Part shown: positions 55,293 to 64,000 of the stretch, one piece after another
Layout: each line of letters begins with the position of its first letter
How positions within the stretch are numbered: the first letter of the stretch is position 1
NCBI GenBank assembly: GCA_900073065.1
Contig: FJOG01000006.1
Coordinates: 102,937 to 166,936 of the forward strand
Source of the DNA: Phialocephala subalpina
Lineage: Eukaryota; Ascomycota; Leotiomycetes; Helotiales; Mollisiaceae
Direction: 5' to 3'
Length of the DNA: 64,000 nucleotides
The notes under the pieces: model-generated
Databases searched by the model: none
Told to the model about the DNA's origin: nothing
What the model saw: only the letters and a program-made list of their open reading frames with translations
Position numbers and translations under genes: made by a program

Positions 55293-55823
55293 ATGTGTTT
55301 CATCTTCACTTGCGGAGAACATGGTTCGTACATCCCCACATCATCTCCGCCACAGCCTTGCGGCGATCAATACAGCCCACTCACTGACATCGCAATATAG
55401 AATTCTCCTCCCAACTCAAAGGCTATGAAGGAGTTCTCTGCCAATGTCATAACTGCGGGAACTGGTAAGTCGCCTACATGTTCTCTGCTCCTGAGCAGCT
55501 TCCAACATGACCTGAACAAGTATTGACTCGAAGATGCTAGGTCCGCAAGAGTCATAAAACGCAACCCTTGGTTCACCTTCTGCTTCATCCCCGTCATCCC
55601 GCTCAGCGTCCACGGCTACGAAGACGTCGTCTGCTCCATCTGCAATTTCGCGCAGCCGCTGCAAAATAGGCAAGATGTTATTGCTCAGATGAATGGAGGA
55701 GGGGGAGGTGGGGGCGGGATGCCATTACAACATCAACCCCCGCCTGGTCCGCCGCAAGGTTGGGGAGGTCCGCCTGGCGGAGGAGGCCCGCCGAAACCAC
55801 CGCAGAATATGCAGTACAGGTGA
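55293..55823 (+). CDS. Small zinc-ribbon protein
   Basis: About 125 residues in three exons (55293-55323, 55401-55464, 55541-55823). It starts MCFIFTCGEH and continues LKGYEGVLCQCHNCGNWSAR, NPWFTFCFIPVIPLSVHGYE and DVVCSICNF. This is the zinc-ribbon-15 layout, with two CxxC pairs separated by the conserved WFTFCFIPVIP block. The last 40 residues are Gly/Pro-rich (GGGGGGGG, PPGPP) and disordered. Splicing is needed to place the start and the first CxxC pair in one frame. Family members are small conserved eukaryotic proteins of poorly known role, so none is assigned. Confidence 0.86.
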
Positions 55824-57839
55824 CGAAATGGAGGGGAAGCAGAGGAATGATAGGAGCGGATGAAAGGAATAGAGTTGTGAATACGGAATTGGTGATGCGC
55901 GAGGCTGGGAAATAACTGGGTGGGATGAGGAGTTGCAGATTGATAAGATTGATTTGGGTGGGATTGCACTGGGTTGGTTTGGTTTGGGGGTGGACTTCGC
56001 ATTGTCCAAAATTGGTTTGATAATTGGGGTTGGTTTTCGACGGATACTGGTTTGGTGCTTTGGAGATGTTGGGGTGGTCCTCGCAATGTCCAAAATTGGG
56101 TTCGACATACTGGTGGCGTTCTTGGCTTTTCGATATTTTACTGGTCGATTGGAGTTTAATTGTCGCTTACCAGGCGGCTGGATTGGGGTTGGGAGAGACA
56201 TCACTTCGGACACCAACAAGACCAGTCAACGAAATTGGAGAGGGGGCTTCAGCCTTGCAGGCACGAGATACACGACAGCACATAATACAACCCAACGTGG
56301 TACACTTTTCCCATTCGACATTCGAATTTCGATTCAGCCCATTGGCAATATACTTTCGATTTACCTTAGGGTTGATAGGATAAGTTTTCGGCCAAGTGTT
56401 CCAGAACTTCTGGCTTATCAGAGTTCGAGTGCCAGCAGATCAGAAGTTCTGACCGCTCAAGAGCCCACGATAGAGAGCTTTCGAAAGAAGGAAACCGTTT
56501 CAGCTTACTCCTCTCCAGATAGTGGCTGGCTAGAGCTCCGGTCTCAGACGAATAGATGCGTCCCAGAATATTTTCAGTTTCGATTTCAGACGAATGGAAG
56601 CGCTTCAGGAGATTTTCGGTTTTGCTTTTCGAGCCTTCTGCTTCGAGGCTGAACGCCTCGTCCTTGGTGGACCTTCCGTTGCATGTACGAGAGACATCTG
56701 GGTTGTCTGTCAGAAAGGGAATTTTCACACGTGAGCTGCACCTCCGCGTTGTCTGGAACATCCAGCCCGGTCACATCTCAACCTCCCATCCATGTTTTTC
56801 GCGGGGGTTTGATGATATCGATGAACGGCGTCAGCGACATTGGTTCATGCCATGCACTGCTGACCCTGGCGATTGTGACAGATGAGAAAGGACAAGGAAT
56901 CGAGGTAAGGGACGGTCCAAAGTTACATGAGAAGGCTGCTGAAGAGAAAATTTTAACTTTGATATCACCGTTTTCGGGCGTCGCGCCGACGGCCTGGACG
57001 AAAGGATTGCGATGTCGGAACCCTCCAATGACAGGATGAAATTTCTACTTACTTGAAAACACCAAATCGGAGCAAAGCTTGGGGAAATTCAGAGATTTCG
57101 CTTGTCCACTTACCGTTCTTCTACTTTGTAGATCCCTCCCCCAACTTTCTGCGGCTGGCACTGTTCGCTCCCGCAACAATGCACCTCTCCCACTCAGATG
57201 AGGTCTTTTCCAAGCCTCGCCCACGCCCGCAGTCGCTTCAACCCCCCGAACCCCCTTGCTGTGTCTCTCCCCAGTCCCCTTATCGCGGCTTTTGACAGTC
57301 AGGCCAGGGGTTTGCCTTATCAAAAACAATCAGACCAATCATGTACGACATTTTATCCCCCGGAAGTGGCCGTCATGCAGATCAACAGTGTTTCGCTTCG
57401 CGATGGTGCATTTTAAGGCCATAGCTCTTTAGCTCCCTGCCTTGATAGCAGGGATTGCATCAAAATTCATTACGAGAAGGCAGACCTCCAATTGACCTTA
57501 TCTTTACCTCTCCATCAAGTAACAGAGAGCAATTGTATCAGAGCAGCATCTGAGTCGCTACCACCAAAACGAGTGCATGAGATTGAGTTCCGCTATGCTG
57601 GTTCGAGTGTAGCCCCGCGATCTGGACAAAGTGCATGATGTAGGTCGAGCTCCACCATGTGGGAGTGAAATCTTTTTCTTCCTTTTTCCTGCTGTCTGGG
57701 AAGCTCTGGGTTGAGGAGCTTCGTTCCCGTGCAAAGTATATCATCTGCTGTCCCATCCTGTGCTACGAGTTCACAAAGCACACGTTGCACATCGAACTGC
57801 TCAAGTGTCTGCTTTGCGAGAAGTAAGCATACTATCAAG
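55824..57839. other. Promoter region of urea transporter and flank of zinc-ribbon gene
   Basis: This 2-kb stretch has two local repeats: an 84-bp spaced pair around GCATTGTCCAAAATTGG (55999 and 56083), and a 42-bp pair around TCAGACGAAT (56544 and 56586). The second pair lies within a 131-codon minus-strand frame (56366-56761) of unknown meaning. GATA-type sites cluster nearer the transporter gene. Confidence 0.45.
57280..57502. promoter_or_regulatory. Cluster of GATA-factor sites upstream of urea transporter
   Basis: HGATAR matches (either strand) lie at 57280-57284, 57317-57321, 57443-57448 and 57498-57502, from 340 to 560 bp before the start codon. In fungi nitrogen-catabolite GATA activators (AreA/Nit2) bind such sites, often in pairs. 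Control of a urea permease by them would be expected; binding itself is not shown. Confidence 0.45.
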
Positions 57840-60091
57840 ATGCCGATTTCTGCCCCTCTCAACGTAGGCTGGGGTTATGGCATTGTCATAGGCCTCGGTT
57901 CAGTGTTTGCGTTTGGTATGGTAAGTATCTTCCTCCCCAGAGCTTGAACATCACAGCTAACAATTATAGATCCTCGTCACATGGGTCCTCAAACGCTACA
58001 ATCATGAATTGCAAACCTCCGAAATGTTCAGCACGGCAGGCAGAACAGTAAAGTCTGGTCTAGTCGCCTCCGCCGTCGTATCTTCCTGGACCTGGGCCGC
58101 GACTCTCCTGCAATCATCTGGTATTGCGTATCGATATGGTGTTTCTGGACCGTTCTGGTATGCCAGCGGTGCTACCGTACAAATTCTGCTGTTTGCAACC
58201 ATTGCCATTGAGTTGAAGCGCAGAGCACCAAATGCTCATGTAAGTTGGAACATAAGCGAGAATAAGTTCAACGCTAACGAGAGTAGACGTTCCTCGAAGT
58301 CATCAAAGCCAGATACGGGACACCAGCCCATATCACCTTCATCATCTTCGGCTTGATGACCAACATCCTCGTTACAGCCATGTTGTTGACTGGAGGTTCA
58401 GCTGTTGTCTCTTCATTGACCGGCATGCCTACACCAGCAGCTTGCTTCTTGCTCCCAGCCGGTGTCGTCTTGTACACCATGTTCGGTGGTATCAAAGCTA
58501 CATTCTTGACGGACTGGGTGCACACTTTTATGCTGTTGATCATCATCTTGATCTTCGCTTTCACCACCTATGCTACCAGCAGCACATTGGGCTCCCCAGG
58601 AGCTGTTTTCGACCTTTTGGTCAAGGCAGCTGCTGATCACCCAGTTGATGGCAATGCTGGAGGAAGTTATCTTACCATGAGATCCAAGGAGGGTGCAATC
58701 TTCTTCGTTATCAACATTGTTGGTAACTTCGGAACGTGAGTATCTAAACCCTACAAAATTATTACTCGGCTAACAAGCATCAGCGTGTTCTTGGACAACG
58801 GTTACTACAACAAGGCAATCGCCGCTTCTCCAGTTCACGCTCTTCCCGGCTACATTATGGGCGGTATCTCCTGGTTCGCCATCCCCTGGTTGTGCGCCAC
58901 AACCATGGGTCTTGCCGGCCTTGCGCTTGAAGGAAACCCAGCTTTCCCAACCTACCCCAACCGCATGCCTGACGCAGATGTCTCAGCTGGTCTCGTGCTT
59001 CCCTACGCTGCTGTCGCTCTTCTCGGATCCGGTGGTGCTGTCTGCACTCTGCTGATTGTCTTCATGGCAGTCACCTCCGCCTCGTCCGCTGAGCTCATCG
59101 CTGTGTCTTCCATCTTCACTTACGATATCTACCAGACTTACTTTGAGCCTACTGCTGCTGGAAAGAAGCTCATTTATATGTCCCATAGCATGGTTGTGGG
59201 ATTCGGTCTCTTCATGGCTTCTTTTTCCGTCGGACGTACGTTCCCTTCCCTCTCTTCCTCAACTCAACATAGCTAACGACCCTAGTCTTCTATGCCGGCA
59301 TCTCAATGGGCTACCTCTACGTAATGATGGGTGTCATAATCTCCTCAGCCGTCATCCCCGCAACCCTCACCCTAATGTGGGAAGGCCACAACAAATGGGC
59401 TGCCACTCTTACTCCCTGGTTCGGCCTCGCCTGCTCCCTGATCACCTGGCTCGTAACCGCCTCCAAAACCTGCGGCAAACTCGACGTCGAATGTACCGGC
59501 TCCAACAACCCCATGTTAGCCGGAAACGTCATGGCTCTCCTCTCCCCTCTGATTTTCACTCCTCTGTTCACTTTGATCTTTGGATTGGATCATTATGATT
59601 GGAAATCTATGGCGGCGATTAGGAAGGGAGATGATCATGATATGGCGGCCGAGGCGCATATTGATCTTGAACTCATTCCGGGAGAGCACATTGAATCTGC
59701 GGCTGAGTATGAGGAAGAGCAGAAGAAATTGCTTCGCGCTTCCAAGATCGCCAAAACCATGACTGTTATTCTTACCCTTGCTCTGTTGGTGCTTTGGCCT
59801 ATGCCGATGTATGGAACTGGGTATATCTTCAGCAAGAAATTCTTCACGGGATGGGTTGTGGTTGGTATCATGTGGCTCATCGGATCTCTGCTCTGTGTTG
59901 GTGTTTTCCCTGTTTTTGAGGGACGCAAGGACTTGGCTTTCACTATCAAAGCTATCTACCTCGATATCACTGGAAAGAAACACCCGAGCTCGTTCCATAC
60001 TCCCACTGCTACTTATGTTGAGGGCAAGGAGAAGGGAGAGGAAAGTCCGGCTGATAAGGGAGCTACTACTCCTGTTGTGAAGGAGGAATAG
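57840..60091 (+). CDS. dur3: DUR3-type urea/proton (or sodium) symporter, SSS family
   Basis: About 685 residues in five exons (57840-57920, 57970-58239, 58287-58735, 58784-59235, 59286-60091). DUR3 is the high-affinity urea importer of the plasma membrane and also takes up polyamines in yeast. The start [20 protein letters not shown] and the block [17 protein letters not shown] are typical, as are [26 protein letters not shown] and [20 protein letters not shown]. About 14-15 hydrophobic helices can be counted. The C-terminal tail after the last helix is hydrophilic and Lys/Glu-rich. All four introns restore family sequence in frame. GATA sites upstream fit nitrogen control. No urea amidolyase or urease gene is adjacent. 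Confidence 0.93.
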
Positions 60092-60735
60092 ATTCTTGAA
60101 GAGAGAGGGAAGTGGAGGGGAAGAGGGAACTTGGGACATGGATGATACCACTATCGTTTGCTTTTACTACCTTTTATATAGCTAGATACGATCTATGTAC
60201 ACGCTTGAAAGATCGTAATGAAATGATTACTTTCTATGGTTTCTCCTTCGCGGTTCAGTGATAATTCCCAACATTACCAGGACATGGGCAACCCCCCTTT
60301 TCCTTGTTCAAAGGGTTTCGCTTAGCATTCCTCCAAGAGACATGCTAGACGTACTGTTCACATGATCACCACTCTCTTGTCTCCTCTAGAAAGCTTGTCA
60401 AACATCACTTTACCCGTCATCTCCCCCAGGAGATCTATCTTGCAACAATCATCACGTGGAGCATAGGGAGAGAGCGTCTAATCGCAATACGGCTAGCGTT
60501 CTGCACGGAGCCCCACATATACACGCGTCACGTCTTCGATTAATTATTATTGATCGAAGAAAAGATAGTAACAAGCTCTCACAAAGCAGTTCATGAGCAA
60601 TCGTTGTCTCTCAATGCTCTTCTCATTCATAATCCCAAAATATCTACAAACGATATCCAACAATCACAATCCCAGCCTGAGAGTGATCAGTGTCCGCCAT
60701 ACCTTACCACTAATCATCCTCCATTGACGCTTCTG
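60092..60735. other. 3' flank of urea transporter
   Basis: Terminator side of the transporter gene, then featureless sequence. No gene is supported. Confidence 0.4.
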
Positions 60736-61280
60736 TCGAGGCGAGAGCAACCAGAACCGCAATGCTCTGAGAGATTTCCGTTACTGCGGATGCTCCTGGT
60801 CATCATCCCATCGAGGCGAGAGCAACCCAACAGCACAGTGTCCGTTCCTTAAATGGCGAGTGCACTAAGTCGTCATCCCATCGACGCGAGAACAAGTTTG
60901 GATCATGATAGAGGCAGTCGTTTCATCGAGGCAGGTGCAACCGAGAGACCAAGTTGTCATGTTCCAATTATGGCGGATGCAGCAAGTCCTGCTTTTTCGA
61001 GGCGGGTGCAACCCAAATATGGCGTTTCATCCCAACTCTGGCCAGTGCACCAAGTTATCCTTCTTTTTAGGCGAGAGCAACCCCAAAGCCATGCCTTTGT
61101 TCCTCATATGGCGGGTGCACACAACATCTTCACTCCATCGAGGCGGGAGCAACCCGGACATGGTGTTCCGTCCCAACCGCCAAAATGTCCTCCTTTTTAG
61201 GCGAGTGCAACCCAAACCACGCTTCTCTTCCCACAGTGGCGGGTGCACAATGTCTTCGCCCCACCGAGGCGAGAGCTCTG
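60736..61280. repeat. Diverged minisatellite, about nine units of roughly 70 bp
   Basis: Unit starts marked by TCGAGGCGAGAGCAACCC or close variants fall at about 60736, 60811, 60881, 60926, 60997, 61067, 61138, 61197 and 61264. Most spacings are 67-75 bp, with two shorter units (45 and 59). Each unit has a second, related half (TGGCGGGTGCAC). Frames across it repeat phrases such as SRREQP only because the DNA repeats; unit lengths vary and stops occur, so it is not read as a protein. Confidence 0.85.
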
Positions 61281-63465
61281 AGCCACAGCCTGCCTGCTCT
61301 GGACAAACAGACTTGTTTGCTTCAGCTTCGTGAGCTGCGTCAACGCCATCTTCTGGGCTCAGAGCTTCAGAGCTTGCTGCCTCTCCAGTCACCAAAAGGA
61401 CGTTCATGCCAACTCCACCGCCACGACAATCTCCTCAAAGTAACCCTCAAAATCACCACTCGTCCACTTAGCCAACTATCCATTCCACAAGTTTGAGATC
61501 GTCTTCGAGTAATGCCCTCTCCGACCACCTTGATCTCGGCAGTGGCGTTCTGTACGAAGACCAAGTCGAAGTGTTCAGGGTTGGCGTTGAAGAAGGCAAA
61601 TTCTTATAGTCGAATTTCGTCGCATATGTGTCCTGAGAGCATGGCACGAGCGGAGGCGGAGTGAGGGTTGCATTGAAACCGGGACCGCCTTGCATCATGG
61701 AGATTGACTTGAATACCATCGAGGAGAATAGTTTGTCCGTCGTCCATCAAGCTCTTTCCATGCAGAGGCACCGTAATTTGCATTCATTTGCGAACTTCTA
61801 CGGTATCAAGAGGAGGACCAGGCGGTTCGTGGGGCCGTTCTCTACCAGCAGAGATTTCGCGCTTTATAACCATTAGTGGAGAGCAATCCAACCTCGGGAT
61901 GGGATGGTATGCCGGCTTTGCCACCGATATATGATGGGAGCTCAAAATCATAGACCTACGAATTCTCCACGATTCGACTCGGAGTAATGCTCTTGGGTAG
62001 AAGTACGAAACCCTCTTGCAAGCTCCATCTCATCAGGGTTTGCGCCGCAGCCTTTCAATACTTTTTTGTGAAAATTTCGAAGACTTTCTCGTCCATCCCC
62101 TCTCCTCGAACGAGGGGAGAATGGGCCTCAACGGCAGCTCGACGCTTCTGCAACCACTTGACGATGCCTGATCGTGCAAGCTAGGGGCTGGGGTTGGAAG
62201 AGCCGGGACAGGAGGCAAATCGGGCAGTCCTGGCAGAGGTGGAAGAGCTTGCTCAGGATACTACTTCATACCTGCACCGAGTTGACCCATTCTCGGTTGG
62301 CCCTCCCCGAGTTGCTCCTTGTGGACCAGAGGCATGCCCAAAGACTCCCAATGGTGGTCGTCTTTCTTCGTTGTGATGGCCCGTGGCGGGTACTTGATAT
62401 GTCGCGGAACAGATCGAATTGGTCGTCCTCCTACGCGAAGTATAAGTAAAGGGGAAAAAGCGAAGAGCCGATCCGAGACTCCATACACGATGAAAGCAAG
62501 CCCATTCCCTGCAAACGCAATGGTGCATGCAGCTTGCATAAGGCAAGACATTTTCTCAACCGTTGCTGACAAAGGGCCAACCGATCCTGACAACTCCATA
62601 TTCTTAGGAAATCCTAACCACGATCCTTCTCAACATGTGCAGGTAGGCTTCCTGATCGCTTGTTGTTTAATAGTTGGCGAGGTTATCCACAGACCGTGGT
62701 CATTCGAGGTACCCAGAACCGAGAGAGGAGATGAGAATTTTCGGGGTACGATTGCTCGCGCTGTCTTGCTGCAGTTCCATCTTCTGCTGGCAAGTCCTCT
62801 TCAGTTGACCATATTTTCTGGACGTTGTAGACACGACTAGTCGATCGATGTGCCTCCGGGCAGCTCACAGTATCCCATGGGGTGCGACTCTCAAGCTTTG
62901 GATTTAGGAAGTACTTGACCTTGTCTTGTCCATCCCACCTAGATTTGGCATATCATTCGAGATTTAAGCAAGAACTTGCCTTCGATTCCTCGTTGCTACA
63001 CCTTGGTTACTCCGCACTGTAATTCTTTCCCGGTATTTAGGATGTAAAGCAAGACATCGCTGGGATATCTGTACTAAAAGGAACATGAGATGCTCAAATT
63101 CCTCTCTGGCAGACAAGTAGACCATGGCTCTTCCACTTCTGGGAGATGTTCTCAACAAAGAAAAACTTTTAAGCAAGGTCAACATTCCCGGTGAAGGTCT
63201 TTCGAGGCTCTTGTTGATCACATTCCGTCGGCCTTCAACTTTCCGTACATCCGAGGGTCGCTGACGTCCAGAACGCTGAAGAAACTCCCTTCTGAGGAGC
63301 TGCATGCCTTTCGCTAGTTGTGCCGGAGAGTTAGGTCCTTCAATCTAATCTAAGTAGGGCCCAAGAAGTGAGAGCGATCATACAAGAGATACCACTCCAG
63401 ACCCGACCTCTTCATTCATCTCTCGCGGCGGTGCAATCTTAGGAAATCGTATTTTTACAATCAAC
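61281..63465. other. Gene-poor region with a possible decayed minus-strand coding piece
   Basis: Minus-strand sequence from about 61740 to 61370 reads GGPGFNATLTPPPLVPC...KFDYK in one frame. After a one-base shift near 61605 it continues as FAFFNANPEHFDLVFVQNAT. This suggests a broken gene of unknown type. Frames at 62030-62840 overlap on both strands without domains and are not called. Confidence 0.35.
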
Positions 63466-63846
63466 ATGATGCTCAGCAGCACCAGCTGGGAGAAGCAAAT
63501 GCCTCTGTCGGGCCCGGTACGCTCTTGACGTCCCTTGAAAATCTGCGAGGACGAAAAGCTTTCACGCCTGGTCGTACTCAAAACCACAGCAGGTCTCCAC
63601 ACGGATGCAATTGGTTATTTCTGCTCGGACTTCGGATGCAGCCAAACTCCGGTGTACGATGTGCAACAAAGGCCCGAAAGTTCTTTGTTGGAGGATTCTG
63701 GCGTCGAGATTGGGGGACTGTGCATAGAGACAGAGTTGTGGTCGGCCTTCGGAGCCCGAGGTGACGGTGGGAGCGATGAAGATGACAGGGATCCCCTCTC
63801 GAAGTGGGTCAAGGTTCCCCGCGAAAGGTTATGGATTGAGTTCTGA
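63466..63846 (+). CDS. Possible small hypothetical gene
   Basis: A tentative two-exon model starts at ATG 63466 (MMLSSTSWEKQ). The donor is GTACGC after CCG near 63516, and the acceptor is before CTTTCACG near 63558. A charged 96-residue part follows, with FCSDFGC, a Ser/Glu-rich stretch and LSKWVKVPRERLWIEF at the end. The C-terminal half has coding-like composition. No domain is recognised and the intron is short (about 42 nt), so this is weak. Confidence 0.3.
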
Positions 63847-64000
63847 CAGCAGCTTCACTCCGCGAAGATAAGCAGAACTGGACTGAAATCCTCCTTCACC
63901 TCTTCAAGAGTATTGCTACGCTTGGAAGTCGAGATATTCGCAAGAGACCAAGCACAAGAACAACCTCGTCGTCTGGATTGGATTATGAACACGAATCGAA

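Noticed and set aside
60853..61333. Plus-strand frames of 115 and 142 codons with repeated SRREQP-like phrases
   Set aside because: Produced by the minisatellite. Unit lengths are not constant multiples of three and the frames break.
1..64000. CRISPR array, bacterial operon or prophage
   Set aside because: Spliced eukaryotic genes throughout. No regularly spaced identical repeats with unique spacers were seen.

Overview
The window is nuclear DNA of a filamentous ascomycete (Pezizomycotina). Genes are split by short introns of about 45-100 nt with GTANGT donors, CTAAC/CTGAC branch sites and AG acceptors. Gene content includes a Zn2Cys6 regulator, a DUR3 urea permease, a peroxisomal ABCD transporter, Sec61-beta and a UGT51-type glycosyltransferase. 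A Helotiales/Leotiomycetes origin would fit the flavour of the secreted and HSP70-like proteins, but that is inference. All exon models were built by hand from reading frames and splice signals, and the summed exon lengths of each spliced model are multiples of three.

Layout. 0.3-2.1 kb: Zn2Cys6 regulator (+). 2.6-3.8 kb: J-domain protein with an apparent one-base frameshift (+). 4.3-5.6 kb: secreted three-repeat Cys-rich protein (-). 6.5-7.3 kb: secreted stand-alone haem (CDH cytochrome/AA8-type) protein (-). 8.1-10.7 kb: peroxisomal ABCD half transporter (-). 12.9-14.9 kb: Psr1-like phosphatase (+). 15.8-16.5 kb: Sec61 beta (+). 18.2-22.6 kb: sterol-type glycosyltransferase with a VPS13-like segment and an array of ubiquitin-interacting motifs (+). 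22.6-26.2 kb: repeat-rich leader with an exact 250-bp tandem duplication and GGGCCC palindromes. 26.2-31.3 kb: 1702-residue protein with a disordered N-terminus and Cys clusters (+). 33.1-34.5 kb: FAD monooxygenase (-). 36.6-37.7 kb: single-pass membrane protein (+). 40.4-42 kb: C2H2 factor with a damaged 5' end (-). 50.1-51.0 kb: SprT-like metallopeptidase (-). 51.4-52.4 kb: CinA/PncC amidase (-). 53.1-54.0 kb: coiled-coil protein (+). 55.3-55.8 kb: zinc-ribbon protein (+). 57.8-60.1 kb: DUR3 urea transporter (+). 60.7-61.3 kb: diverged minisatellite.

Two zones stand out. About 43-50 kb is a decaying accessory stretch: a perfect 44-bp palindrome, two coding regions broken by stops and one-base shifts, a truncated HSP70/actin-fold ATPase start and a HET-like fragment. 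About 24-26 kb, in front of the 1702-residue gene, holds nested repeats that carry complete acceptor-exon-donor modules, so it may be an expanding, alternatively spliced 5' leader.

The genes do not form one pathway or an obvious biosynthetic cluster. Most are housekeeping or membrane-trafficking genes (ER translocon, peroxisomal import, lipid glycosylation, urea uptake) interspersed with secreted and accessory genes. The most unusual protein is the glycosyltransferase-VPS13-like-UIM fusion. I saw no virus, CRISPR array or complete transposon.
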